Shown: positions 51,201 through 59,974, numbered from the stretch's first letter. The stretch: DNA of 64,000 bases from Choristoneura fumiferana (GCF_025370935.1 NC_133476.1:9645399-9709398), one strand, 5' to 3'. Notes: generated by a model from the sequence alone, not told the origin. Made by a program: numbers and translations.

Positions 51201-54200
51201 ACTGATTGCGATGTGAGGAATTCCTTAACGGTACGTGCAGTATGCTTGGGATCATTGTCGTGCTGGAATGTCCAAATAACCGGAAGCACGCCTTCAGCAT
51301 ATGGTAACATTGTTTCTTCCAGTATGTTTTTGTATTGAAATTGATCCATGTTTCCTTCTATCAGCCTAACAGGTCCAACACCATGTCCAGAAAAACATCC
51401 CCAAATTTTAACATTTCCCCGCCATGCTTTAAAGTTACTTTTGTGTACTTTGGGTCGGATGCTTTATTTGGAGGCCGTTTTACATATCGTTTGCCATCAG
51501 AACATACCCTATTTATTTTTGTCTCGTCAGAAAAAAGAACGTTTTTCCACTGTCTGACTGTCCAGTTTTCATATCTTCTTGCAAATGCAAGCCGGGCTTG
51601 CCTATGACACCGTTTCAACATAGGCACCTTCCTTGCTATCCTTCCGTGCAACTTTTCTTCCACCATACGCATTCGAATACTGCGTGCCGAGATTGCTGAA
51701 GGGTTGTTTTCGCCAAAATATTCTTTTCTCAACTCATTAGACCCTTTAAAAGAATTTTGTTTTGCCAAACGAACGATATTTCGATCATCTCGACGAGATG
51801 ACTTTCTTTGTCTAGGTACACGCGGAACATTTGAAGTAGTTTAATACGTAGCAAAATGCTTTATGGCGTGGAAAACCATAGTTTTTGAACATTGCAGATG
51901 ATCGGCTATGTGTTTATACGACCAATTCTTGTCGCGAAGTTTTAGTATTACTTTTCTTGTAGATTTATCACAACTTTTATTTTTCCCCGTTGTTTTTATA
52001 TGAAGCAATCGCCTTTAAGACTTTTACGGCACTAAATGGCGCCAAAATTATTCAAATAATAACTTAAAACCACAAAGCGGCGGTCCGTTCTCTATTTAAA
52101 TTTGAATAAAAAATAAACTATTCAGCGTTCTTAATTATATGACCAGCCAGTAAGTAGTAATACTAGGTTTAGATGTAATATATAAAGTTTATCTATTTAT
52201 TTTTTAGCCAATTATATGTATAAATGAATTTACCGCTAGTAAGGAAAAGTTTTACGATACCGAGAGAAGTACAAAAATATACATGCATTTAGTAACACTT
52301 GTCAGTTTGAAAAAATCTTCTCTATAAAAAATCGTTCTTAATTATATGACCACAACTGTAATTTGAAAGCAGCTGTAAATCAGAGCTGCTGTCTAGTTTG
52401 TACTATTTCTGTCGATGATCGCACAGGGAATCCGAGATTAAAAAAAAGAAAGTTTTTTGCAACGGACCAATGGCTCTCCTTGAGTAGTTGGTACTCATGA
52501 AAAGTGGTCATAATTTCCCATCAGATGACCCGCTTGCCCGATTGCCTCCCTCTCACATTAAAAAGGCGGTTTATCGCTTAAAAGCGATCTCCTCCAGACT
52601 GCTACAGATCAGACAGATCGGAGAAATAATTAATAGTTTTTTTTCTGGTGCAGAATGGCTTCTATCGGATGAAGATTGGCGCGCGTCGATCCGTCTTCGC
52701 TGGTGGTGCGCCTGGGAGACTGCGGCTCGCGTCATGAAGGTTAGCTGATCTCTGATCAATTATTAAGACAATTGCACATTTCTTTAATTTCGGTCTGTTG
52801 AGGTTGACGTTTCACGTCAAAAATGCACCGTATTAAAACAGCTTAAAAAAAACAGCCAAGTGAGAATCGGACTCGCGCCGAGGGTTTCTCACAGTAAGTA
52901 AAAAGCTCCCAAGCAAGTCCTTCCCAGGATCTCAAACTCCATTCCAAATTCCATCTTAATTAATTCAGCGATTTAAGCGTGAAAAGGTAACAGAGTGACA
53001 GAGTTACTTTGGCATTTATAATATTAGTATGTGTTGTTTTGGTCAGTATTTATGGGTAAATAAGTATTTTTTTTAGTTTTAATTATTTTTCCCTTTGAAG
53101 GGTGCACCCGGGCCGCCAGCGCCGCTCGCCTTGCGCCCCACTGCGCGCGATCTATCTTTGCTACAAGCGGCTGCGCCGACACATTCTGCTACTAAAGCGC
53201 TTTTGGCGTTGGAGAACGCTACGTCCCACAGACAAGTTAATGAAGCGCTGAATACGCTGGAAAGGCAAGTAATGTCCACCCTCCTCTGCTAAAGGAGCGG
53301 ACTCCGTCCGTACGGAGTCAGTTCAACTCGTAATGACGAACTGCGTAGATGGGCTTCCATTGAATAAGAAATCATCATTAGCTTGTTGCTCAGTTCAGTC
53401 CGTTACCTTCGATTTCGCTCATTACTCTTTCCTAGTGGAAGCCGGCCATAAGAGATATCATCATCATCAGCCTATGTTCGTCCACTGCTGGACATAGGCC
53501 TCTCCATGGCACGCCACTGAGCACGATCCTCGGCTACTCTCATCCAGCTCTTGCCAGCCTCCCTGCGAAGATCATCGCAGATAATAAGAGATAACATAAG
53601 AGATAACTCACATTTTAATCTGTAAAAAGTAAAGGATGTTTAAATTAGTAATGTTTGAGTTAGTATTTGTTGCACGAGACGATGGCGAGGGCGATAACTG
53701 CATATTTATATGCGATAAAACACGATACTAAACTGAAGCCCCATTTAGAAGGTAAAGAGTTGCGTTACATCGCGGACTGTTTAGGGACAATGAATTCAGT
53801 TAATCAAACTTGCATGCAATTGTCTAAATGGGGTTTAAAGCGATTTTCGCCTATCAAGAATCCATCATTCTCTTCTACAGTTACACCCACCTAGTAAAGC
53901 TATCTCGGGAGTGCGGAGATTTCGGCGCGTTACCATGGCAACACATGAAACGGTTCTTATGCGCGCCGCCTGCGTCGCCCAGGGATACTGCGCTTTTGAT
54001 ATCTCTGCTACAGTTCATCATCGCTTACATGGACAACGTGCCTAAGGATGGTAAGTTCTATGCAAGTTGTGTTGCAATAATAATGTCCAAAGGCCTTATA
54101 AAAGTGCTCTTTTATTATTTTGATTGTAGCTTAAGAGATTTGGGAAAGGACTCATAGTATATTAAATTTTGAACTAACGGACTACGGTAGACCCATACTA

Positions 54201-57200
54201 CTATTATCGTCGATTGATTGTTCTAGTCCATTTATACCTTCGTGAAGTAACGCCTGATTTTGGTTATTAACAATTTAAACTGCTACATAAAAACAAAATA
54301 TCTAAATTTATTTTTCATCACAATTTAAAGTCGACTGATATTTTTTCAAGATGGAACTTAAGAGGATAATATACCCGAAGAAACCAACTTACCTGATATG
54401 CACTTCGCTTAAGCCCGTGCATAACAGTACACCGGTGCAAGCCGAGAAAAAAAAACATAATAATAATAATTTATTCAAAATACTCATTTTTCTCAAACAT
54501 GCTCGAAAATGTATGCGTTAATATCACGAAATGGAGACATGAAGTTTCTCATTTATGGCTCCCTACTACCTCCCTACATAACTTCTTGGCCTAGGCCATG
54601 AAGTATGTATGAAAATCCATTATTGTCCGCTGCTCTAACTTTTTAATTTTGCTTACTAACATTAAACTGACAAAGGAAAAATTACGAACAGCCAACCAAC
54701 ACTACAGCCGTGGTGGCCTAGTGGTTTGACCTATCGCCTCTCAAACAGAGGGTCGTGGGTTCAAACCCCGGCTCGCACCTCTGAGTTTTTCGAAATTCAT
54801 GTGCGGAATTACATTTGAAATTTACCACGAGCTTTGCGGTGAAGGAAAACATCGTGAGGAAACCTGCACAAACCTGCGAAGAAATTCAATGGTGCGTGTG
54901 AAGTTCCCAATCCGCACTGGCCCGCGTGGGAACTATGGCCAAGCCTCTTGTTCTGAGAGGAGGCCTGTGCCCAGCAGTGGGACGTATATAGGCTGGGATG
55001 ATGATGATGATGATGATGAACCAACACTACTCTGTAAGCATTTGCGATACTGCGATGCGACGCGAAGCGATGCGATGCGATGCGATGCGATGCGAAGCGA
55101 TGCGATGCGATGCGATGCGATGCGAAGCGATGCGATGCGATGCGATGCGATGCGATGCGATGCGAAGCGATGCGATGCGAAGCGATGCGATGCGATGCGA
55201 TGCGATGTGATGCGAAGCGAAGCGATGCGATGCAATGCGATGCGATGCGATGCGACGCAATGCGATGCGATGCGATGCGATGCGATGCGATGCGAAGCGA
55301 TGCGAAGCGATGCGAAGCGATGCGAAGCGATGCGAAGCGATGCGATGCGATGCGATGCGATGCGAAGCGATGCGAAGCGAAGAGATGCGATGCGAAGCGA
55401 TGCGAAGCGAAGCGATGCGAAGCGAAGCGATGCGAAGCGAAGCAATGCGATGGGATGCGAAGCGATGCGATGCGATGCGATGCGAAGCGATGCGATGCGA
55501 TGCGATGCGATGCGATGCGATGCGATGCGATGCGAAGCGATGCGCTGCGATGCGATGCGATGCGATGCGATGCGATGCGATGCGATGCGATGGATGGATG
55601 GATGGATGGATGGATGGATGGATGAAATATTTCCTCACATTGTTTGCAGTAAAGCACTATACAAATCTCGGCCAGAACAGGGACTGCTGGACTCGTTTTA
55701 AATATTTACAACAAACTTGTCCATCATTCCCTTGTTTCAGGCCTCTAATTAATATACTTTACATCATTTTTAATTAACTTAAGAACTAAAACACAATTAT
55801 AATATTGTCAATTTCCTTAATACTAACCTAATTTAACCTCCTAAGTACTCGCGTACTTTATAACTACTAGGACTAATTAACACTAAGAATAACGGTTGAA
55901 TGTACTTTATCTTGCTCGCTAATCCTGCCGTGAAGCAGCAGTGCTTGCACTGTTGTGTTTCGGCGTGGAGAGTAAGACAGCCGGTGAAATTACTGGCATT
56001 TGAGGTATCCCATCTTAGGCCTCTAGGTTGGCAACGCATCTGCACTCCTCCTGGTGTTGCAGGTGTTTATGGGCGGTGGTGATCTCTTACCATCAGGAGA
56101 CCCACTTGCTCGTCTGCCATCCAGTCAAATAAAAAAAAAAAAAGTACAAACTGTTCATTGAATAAAGAATTCTATGAATTTTGAAATAATATCCAAAATA
56201 ACAAAGCAGGTCAACCACGTCTAGGTCTTAAACGCTAAGTTTGTTAAAAAATGTCAGGACTCAGGAGGTTAAAAGTATAAGTGACATTATGATTAAATTC
56301 TTATTATTTATGGATAAATATAATAAAAATACCGATAATAATGCGACATAATTATGACATGTATTAATACAAAGTTATGGATAAGGATAACATGGTCTGA
56401 TTTTAGTCGGCATTTCTGTCAACTTTAACTTAAAATGTAAAAAACTAGATATAGTGACATAAGCATTGCAGGTGGTAGGACCTAGTGCAAGGTCCGCCCG
56501 GATTATTTTAAAATGAATTGTATAATAAGTATTATTAGTATCTGGCTATCCGGATTACAATTAAATAGTTTTTTTTATTAGAGCCGTCTTGACAAACAAA
56601 ATACAAAGATAAACTGTTCAACTCACGATTATAGGTCAGGAACGGTCCGACTAGTTTCGATATTTTCTTATGCTCTTATTTATTTATTTATTTATATATT
56701 ATATTCGAAGATCTCGCAACTAACTCGTGAACGCACTCACCTATAATATATATCTTCCGAAAACATCGAAACTAGTCGGGCCGTTCCTGACTTATAATCG
56801 TGAGTTATATATTATTGTAATATTTAGAAATATGTTTCATGACAGCTTAGTGACATAGCAGCGGTCTTTGTGAATGATGTCAAATACCCTGATGTAAATC
56901 TTCGTCTCTTAGATGGTGCACACGCCTGGATTAAGTCCTGTTTCATCGGTAAAGACGCCTCCATCATATCCCTCCTAAGTCGTGAGCGTCTCTTCCCACA
57001 GCAGACCACTCAGGAAGACACGGAAGTGACCCAACTGCACATACATATAGTGAAGGTTTTGCTGCGTTGTGTTGTACTACAGGAGACATATGATGACTTT
57101 GATAGCGGCAGGCTTGAGAGTCTCGTTAAGATACTGCTTGCCTGTCTGGAGAGGGTCGATTTGAGGAACTTTCATATGCTGGGTAAGTTGAAATGATCAT

Positions 57201-59597
57201 GTTACTTATGTTATGGTTAATTTTACTGCGAAGTGAAAGTAGATGTTAAGTAATATATTGCAAAACCTGAATGGCGAGAACATCACTGTTGTTTCTGATT
57301 TAATCCTTATTTAATATGTTTTGTAACTAATTTACGTGTAGGGGAGGTATCTTAAAATAAGACTTCTCCTATTGAGTTCAATTTTTGCTGGTTTTTAATA
57401 TTTTTCAACTCCTGATCACCGATTTAAAATCATCGTGAATATCCATGCAAAATTACAGCTTCCTAGCACTAACAGTTACAAAGCTAAGGTGTGGCCCGAT
57501 GCACGAACAGACATGGCGAAACTATAAGAGACTATGGAACACTAAAAAAATTTTTGTACAATATCTTGGTTCTGCAGGTTACCTTAACGAGTTGATGCGA
57601 TGTATTCGCTATGCGCTAAACTTGCGCCACTGCAAGCTATCAGAGGTCACGCTGGTGGAATGCCTTAAGTTAGTGACTCGTACGCTGAGCGGGTGCGCCG
57701 CGGGCGGCGGCCGCAAAGGGCAGGCGTGCCGACTGGACGCAATGCTGGCGCTGCTGGCTATGCTGCAGATGGCTCACGAGGAACAACTGCCGGTGCAGGT
57801 CGGTGCTGTTCACATTTTATTTCTTAAGTCGCTTTTGCCAAGCGTTCGTAAACTTAAAGGTATGAACGAGATCTACATAGGGCACGGCTTGCGTTGGCTT
57901 GGAGGACCTGTTGGTGTTAAACACACACAATAACTATAGGTACTATAAGTATGAGGTGCGGGAAGAGAGCCTTGGCCTTCAGGGATGTTCCAAAGTCCCA
58001 AATGATAGATTGTCTAGCAACATGACTCCATTTACTGCTAATGGATACAGCTTAGACCAGTATGCAGTGGCGGGCGAGAGATTGAGCCTACAGACTGTAT
58101 AGCTAGTGCGTGTTAACCATATCGCAAGCTAAGCTATTCCGTGTCGCTACAGTACGTTATCTCCTATGAGCTCTCCCTGCACTTCGTTCCACCTGGCTCT
58201 CTATTTAGTTGTACGGCTGTAAATTACCGTGAGATTTTATATAACTACCACATGCATAAGTCTTGTTCATCAATCTGGTAACTTATCAGATGGTAGGTGT
58301 AATGGATCCAATATTTCCCCACTCCGTTATAAATCTAAAAGTGGATTAAAGTCAGATACTTTGCTAAAACCATTATTTGGCGGGGTCAAACCTTTCACAA
58401 ACAACAATCCTAGATCCGCCGCTAAAGGCGAGTATTTACCGTAATAGTCATCTGCTTGTCCAAATATTTGTTTGACAGCGTTGGAGCGAAGCGTGCGAGG
58501 ATGTAGCGGGATGTGTAGTGCTGTGCGCGGGAGCCGCGCGCGCCGCGTTGCGGGCAGCGGCCCTGCGCGTCGCCGCGCATTTTGCGCGCTACGCGCAACT
58601 CACACCGCAACTGTTGCAAGGTACGTTCGTGCCGTATCGTGATCGTGACGGGTTATTGCATACTTGACTCTATGGAGTAGGAAGAGATAATTTTAAAATT
58701 TGTAAACTAGTTTTAGTTAGTTATGGTTATCGGTAATGGTTATCTGTAAAAAAATAAGTAAGTATGTCACTCTGATTTAATATAAAGTTTTTTTAATAAT
58801 AATAATAACTTTATTGAAAAAAAGTATTACATCTTACATAGTTTCAAAAACAAAGTCCAGGATAAGCAGCGCACCTCCCGAAGTAACATTCATAAATGTA
58901 CATCTGTGGACTTTACAAATAAACGTGTAAAAGTTAAGAAAGGAAGTTAGCTTAGCCTTATTTTTAACTCTGAAACGAAGAGAAAAATAGAAAAAAGTAA
59001 AGGTTGGAATCGAACTTAGTTTCTTGTCATTCCGTGATGCGTGCTTCAACATTTGCACTAACCCGAACGACTAATATGCACAGCGGACTTCAATCAATGT
59101 GTAAGTGAAACAGTTATTTGAAACTCTGTAGCGAATTTTTGTTGTCTGTCTCATCTATGTGAGCTCATGTCTGTACAACATGAAACAACACACCTATAGA
59201 GCTTTATAGAATGTGCCATTTTTAACATGCTTTTATTAAGTCGATCTGTGTCTAATTATCTAAGTTTGTAATGGAATCTATTCGCTGATTTTAATTAGCG
59301 ATGTGCCCTCAGTTTTTGTCGCATGCTGTTCGTTTGACATGCCAGCTATAGAGGATAAATTGTTGACAAAAATAAAATATAGAGATAGTAAGCTCAAATC
59401 CGATAATGTTTGGTTTAACTCTTGCTTCTTTGCCTGGTCTTTTACTTGATATTTCATGTTTAACAGCAATCCCGTCAGAGTCGCTGGCTCAGTACGCCTT
59501 GGGTATTTTATCGTCGGTGCGCGAAGCTAACGCTGTCCGTGCAGCCGCCGCCGCCCTGTTGGCCACCGTGGCTGCACGCCCGTGCACGCATTCCGAT
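36289..59597 (+). CDS. RTTN: rotatin (RTTN/Ana3), centriole protein; 3' end not found
   Basis: Rotatin is a large armadillo-like protein needed for centriole elongation and integrity. I traced 23 exons: 36289-36331, 36406-36593, 37181-37377, 37999-38118, 38414-38611, 39974-40111, 41810-42031, 42150-42319, 45141-45348, 45747-46211, 46486-46630, 47298-47447, 47852-47976, 48715-48932, 49216-49352, 49990-50202, 52654-52739, 53101-53268, 53664-54050, 56859-57182, 57578-57798, 58479-58620, 59467-59597. All junctions are GT-AG. The sum is 4,396 nt, two short of a whole number of codons; the two missing bases map inside exons 5 and 19. The N-terminus KLSHPIREIRERSLQLL matches the rotatin N-terminal domain. 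The rest is helical repeat sequence. A Ser/Asp-rich linker lies in exon 4. Vertebrate rotatin is about 2,200 residues and about 1,466 codons are seen here, so more exons should follow. Weakest calls: the exon 18 donor, the exon 20 acceptor, the exon 21 donor. Confidence 0.88.
36995..37150 (+). repeat. dispersed repeat R3, decayed copy
   Basis: RTTN intron 2 carries the blocks 'aaactatatcctata', 'cacagggtctcaaactctct' and 'ataccaaattacatcaaatg'. Related to the copies at 7,258 and 46,866. Confidence 0.45.
38414..38611 (+). pseudogene. RTTN: RTTN exon 5 with apparent 1-base loss
   Basis: Entered in phase from exon 4, the frame reads to CDVFLRD and then meets TAA at 38,590. One base further on, the sequence reads PPEIFLNRPSIVQ up to a good CAG|GTAGTG donor, and exon 6 then follows in phase. 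The break lies at the TTT run 38,570-38,572. This may be a real lesion or a homopolymer error. Confidence 0.75.
38641..39317. mobile_element. inverted-repeat element with TAGTGTCC ends
   Basis: In RTTN intron 5. The left end TAGTGTCCGACCG (38,641) is mirrored by CGGTTGGACACTA (39,317), with TTTGGTTTCGG blocks near both ends. The interior is GC-rich. TAGNG ends resemble hAT elements, but no 8-bp duplication is visible, so the superfamily is uncertain. Confidence 0.5.
39363..39615 (+). repeat. dispersed repeat R4, copy 2
   Basis: RTTN intron 5. Related to 1,591-1,815: 'ataaatgcgaaaaagtgtat', 'gatgaaatttggtacata', 'acacataggctat' in the same order. It ends in 'cgtctcctgcttttatt'. Confidence 0.6.
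40641..40808. repeat. palindromic MITE in RTTN intron 6
   Basis: TTATACCTGCTGAGCTGGCA at the left is mirrored by TGCCAGCTCAGCAGGTATAA at the right. Non-coding. Confidence 0.7.
40981..41116. repeat. MITE fragment related to 59,975-60,203
   Basis: Shares GAGGATGTGTTGCGA, AACCAATAGAAAC and CCTCGCTCCG with the palindromic element at 60 kb. The inverted half is incomplete. Confidence 0.5.
41157..41628. mobile_element. MITE with ACAGTCAAGGGC ends, split by a SINE
   Basis: ACAGTCAAGGGCAAAGATAT on the left is mirrored by ATATCTTTGCCCTTGACTGT on the right; the arms extend to the SINE target site. Without the SINE the element is about 135 bp. Confidence 0.75.
41254..41576 (+). mobile_element. tRNA-derived SINE (S1), full-length copy 1
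   Basis: A tRNA-like head carries an A box (TGGCCTAGTGG) and a B box (GGTTCAAACTC). A body of about 230 bp follows, ending CCAGCAGTGGGACGTATATA and a (GAT)n tail. It is flanked by the perfect duplication ATACATATTTTT (41,242-41,253 and 41,577-41,588). Plus strand, same as the RTTN host gene, in intron 6. Confidence 0.9.
42643..44940 (+). mobile_element. 5'-truncated non-LTR retrotransposon (LINE)
   Basis: A 2.3-kb insertion flanked by the 12-bp duplication AGTACAAGCTTT (42,631-42,642 and 44,941-44,952). It ends in a short (GAA)n tail instead of poly(A). The endonuclease part is absent. The perfect duplication and the open frame suggest a recent event. Confidence 0.85.
42655..44907 (+). CDS. 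LINE reverse transcriptase, endonuclease missing
   Basis: The frame is open for about 750 codons with no native start, because the element is truncated at its 5' end. Reverse transcriptase blocks follow in order: KNGKAAGVDDLTVEQIKHLG, WRKSKVIALLKPGK, YRPISLLCHTFKFFERML, AGFRPGKSCTSQ, FVDLSAAYDTV, GLPQGSVLAPTLFNIYTND and the catalytic YADD near 43,880. The C-terminus has a Cys/His cluster (CGCGTASQSMSHLMSCPAC) typical of many LINE ORF2 proteins. It belongs to the Jockey/CR1 side of the non-LTR group, but I could not fix the clade. It is not a host gene and shares the strand of RTTN. Confidence 0.88.
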   Translation, partial: KRFNFGKADWVKYAESVDQGLCSLVPEASEYDEFIRIVRTVSRQCIPRGCRPNYIPGLNSTSSELLADYEAMYCSDPFSEETIQAGEELMSELSASRREKWCELVVDTDMTHNSKKAWSNLRKLTGDPPPAANPGQVSANQVASQLLLNGKPAGRLRRTHLESSCSRGGTGDLSKPFTLQEFDCAMESLKNGKAAGVDDLTVEQIKHLGPKARAWLLRLFNNCLLSLKIPRAWRKSKVIALLKPGKSPSDAKSYRPISLLCHTFKFFERMLLNRLGPIAELHLIPEQAGFRPGKSCTSQTLKLTQHIEDGYERGMVTGVVFVDLSAAYDTVNIRGLLAKISGITNDAGFVNILRELLHNRRFQVHLHSETSRWRSQKNGLPQGSVLAPTLFNIYTNDQPAPPNTQRFLYADDLALAAQSGTFGDVEGTLSAALETLSQYYEQNCLRPNPAKTQSCAFHLRNRDASRPLDVTWGGVRIEHCPHPRYLGITLDRTLTYKSHCANTQHKVISRNNLLRRLTSTNWGANAHTLRTTGLALSFSAGEYACPVWHRSAHAKLVTSALNDTCRMVTGCLRPTPLNQLYPLAGIAPPEIRREVACSIEKRKQEQDPRHPLYNHKLPQARLRSRRSFLSATTPISDSPSRTRLSRWRTTRAPPDGFVSPAESLPAGAKQPWSTWKSLNRLRTQVGRCKENLAKWGFLKNPNTQCGCGTASQSMSHLMSCPACPSTCTGRDLRDATDKAINTATFWSRIL
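46866..47046 (+). repeat. dispersed repeat R3, copy in RTTN intron 11
   Basis: Carries 'gggataaaaactatccta', 'tcccgggacaatcagtg', 'aacaaataaacagacttac' and 'ttttaatattagtggg' in the order seen at 7,258. Ordinary decayed copy. Confidence 0.6.
48024..48232. repeat. MITE with CCATAGCGTAATAA ends
   Basis: In RTTN intron 13. CCATAGCGTAATAA near 48,027 is mirrored by TTATTACGCTATGG near 48,229. GC-richer interior, no coding capacity. Confidence 0.55.
48443..48579. repeat. palindromic MITE with ACAGTCGAGGT ends
   Basis: ACAGTCGAGGTCAAA at the left is mirrored by TTTAACCTCGACTGT at the right; the inner TACCTTGTCGCTGT/ACAGCGACAAGGTA pair extends the fold. Related to 11,638-11,780. Confidence 0.7.
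49597..49730. repeat. palindromic element P in RTTN intron 15
   Basis: GAAGGGCTACTATGAAACTC to GTTTCGTAGTAGCCCTGCTG, same family as the 25.3-25.8 kb cluster. It still folds nearly full length. Confidence 0.8.
49889..49965. repeat. (CACG/CA)n microsatellite beside an RTTN acceptor
   Basis: Alternating purine-pyrimidine sequence (ACGCACGCATGCACGCACGC ... CACACACACAC) ends about 24 bp before the exon 16 acceptor at 49,989. Such tracts can adopt Z-DNA. It lies where the branch point would be expected. Confidence 0.7.
50375..50482 (+). repeat. CGACGTTTCGGCCACATTGC repeat
   Basis: The block from ATACCGGGGTCTTGTCACGC to CACGAGTATACGTCCCGGGT contains CGACGTTTCGGCCACATTGC, a motif I recall as repetitive in Lepidoptera. 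Single copy in this window, class unknown. Confidence 0.4.
50611..52360 (-). mobile_element. Tc1/mariner transposon with IR/DR-type ends
   Basis: A 1.75-kb element flanked by TA (50,611 and 52,359). The outer ends read CAGTGGTGGCCACGTAATTA and, inverted on the right, CAGTTGTGGTCATATAATTA, both followed by AGAACGATTT. The TAATTAAGAACG motif recurs about 220 bp inward on each side (near 50,850 and 52,130), as in IR/DR Tc1 elements. It lies in RTTN intron 16 in inverse orientation. Confidence 0.88.
50966..51999 (-). pseudogene. Tc1-like transposase, decayed
   Basis: About 345 codons on the minus strand, the usual length for Tc1 transposases. The N-terminal helix-turn-helix part reads LKLRDKNWSYKHIADHLQCS. 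The catalytic triad is visible: first Asp in VLFSDETK, second Asp in QHDNDPKHTA, and Glu in DWPANSPDLRAIEHLW, giving DD34E-type spacing. Lesions: the likely start codon is ATA at 51,999-51,997, an in-frame TAA lies near 51,842, and one base seems lost in the C-run 51,417-51,420. The length is a whole number of codons only if that base is counted. It is therefore inactive as assembled. Confidence 0.88.
52857..53030 (+). repeat. dispersed repeat R3, copy in RTTN intron 17
   Basis: Starts 'agccaagtgagaatcgga', includes CCCAGGATCTCAAACTCCAT and ends 'tttataatattagtatg'. Decayed copy. Confidence 0.5.
53455..53600 (-). repeat. SINE-like fragment (S4), copy 2
   Basis: Reading minus it ends in (GAT)n. 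Contains GTCCACTGCTGGACATAGGC and CTCTCCATGGCACGCC, as at 13,939. Lies in RTTN intron 18. Confidence 0.6.
53664..54050 (+). pseudogene. RTTN: RTTN exon 19 with apparent 1-base loss
   Basis: The 5' half is in phase with exon 18 (YLLHETMARAITAYLYAIKH ... NQTCMQLSKWG). The 3' half is in a different frame (KAIFAYQESIILFYSYTHLV ...) that joins exon 20 in phase. The switch lies near 53,836-53,841 (TTTAAAGCG), as if one base were missing. A 59-bp intron (53,822-53,880) ending at a good TTCTACAG acceptor is the alternative, but its donor (GTCTAA) is poor and the size unusually small. Confidence 0.65.
54706..55018 (+). mobile_element. tRNA-derived SINE (S1), full-length copy 2
   Basis: Near-identical to the 41,254 copy over its length, with the same A and B boxes and (GAT)n tail. 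Its perfect duplication is AACCAACACTAC (54,694-54,705 and 55,019-55,030). In RTTN intron 19, plus strand. Confidence 0.92.
55051..55591. repeat. pentanucleotide satellite GCGAT/GCGAA
   Basis: About 108 tandem 5-mers that are almost all GCGAT or GCGAA, with a few single changes. Because 5 and 3 share no factor and no stop arises, long frames stay open on both strands and produce Arg-Cys-Asp-Ala-Met or Ala-Ser-His-Arg-Ile repeats. These are not genes. Lies in RTTN intron 19, just past the SINE. Confidence 0.95.
55592..55624. repeat. (GGAT)n microsatellite
   Basis: About eight GGAT units directly abut the pentanucleotide array. It could have arisen by slippage from GCGAT. Confidence 0.9.
55908..56145 (-). 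repeat. dispersed repeat R2, copy C
   Basis: Inverse copy ending CATCCAGTCAAATAAAAAAA. The first ~40 bp of the family (GGTGGTAGGACC...GCCCGGATT) are missing here but occur alone at 56,471-56,505. Confidence 0.75.
56620..56806. repeat. palindromic MITE, AACTCACGATTATA ends
   Basis: Arms 56,620-56,661 and 56,765-56,806 are inverted copies (AACTCACGATTATAGGTCAG outermost; CCGACTAGTTTCGAT inner). It ends about 50 bp before RTTN exon 20. Confidence 0.75.
57860..58445 (+). other. unexplained coding-like stretch in RTTN intron 21
   Basis: Consecutive plus-strand segments look like protein but lie in different frames: GCSKVPNDRLSSNMTPFTAN (57,982 onward), YVISYELSLHFVPPGSLFSC (58,153 onward) and LRYKSKSGLKSDTLLKPLFG (58,322 onward). 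They do not splice in phase with RTTN exons 21 and 22. The best reading is a decayed piece of a mobile element or inserted gene. I do not recognise it. A non-coding repeat is equally possible. Confidence 0.35.
58793..59075 (-). mobile_element. tRNA-derived SINE with (TTA)n tail
   Basis: The minus strand begins with a tRNA-like head: GGGTTAGTGCAAATGTTGAA, then AAGTTCGATTCCAACC as the B box. The body ends in ACTTTATTGAAAAAAAG-type sequence and an ATT-rich tail at the left. Lies in RTTN intron 22. Confidence 0.65.
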
Positions 59598-59788
59598 GTA
59601 AGTATACTTTACGGAATGTTCCCATTTACAGTCGAGTTCATAAACTTGTGAGCAAAAATTTGATCAATAATATCTAAACACGCTTTTACGCAGTTAACAA
59701 TAGAGTCGTGTACACATTAGACGTTTTGGTAAAGTGCGTTTTAAGAACCGACACGTCCCGCATACTGTTATAACTACACATTATGTAT

Positions 59789-59935
59789 TAAAGCCGAGTT
59801 TAGACTTGCGAGAAAAATCGTGCAAGTTACATTACATTGCGGCGCTCGATTGACCACTATAAACTTGTTGGCTTTACGGCCTCGCAATGTAATTCAACTT
59901 GCACGATTTTTCTTGCAAGTCTAAACTCGGCTTAA
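59789..59935. repeat. palindromic MITE, AAGCCGAGTTTAGACTTGC ends
   Basis: The arms match over almost 40 bp each (AAGCCGAGTTTAGACTTGC and TTGCACGATTTTTCT complement). Non-coding. Confidence 0.8.
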
Positions 59936-59974
59936 CAGTAACACTTCAAAATGCCTAATGTGTACGAGGTGTTA

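Noticed and set aside
53265..53270. GC-AG donor (AAAG|GCAAGT) for RTTN exon 18
   Set aside because: The nearby CAA|GTAATG donor joins the TTAG|TATTTG acceptor in phase 0 without extra assumptions; the GC donor needs a poor acceptor.
54799..55777. Long open frames of up to 300 codons on both strands
   Set aside because: They are produced by the GCGAT/GCGAA repeat, which lacks stops in every frame, with SINE sequence at one end.
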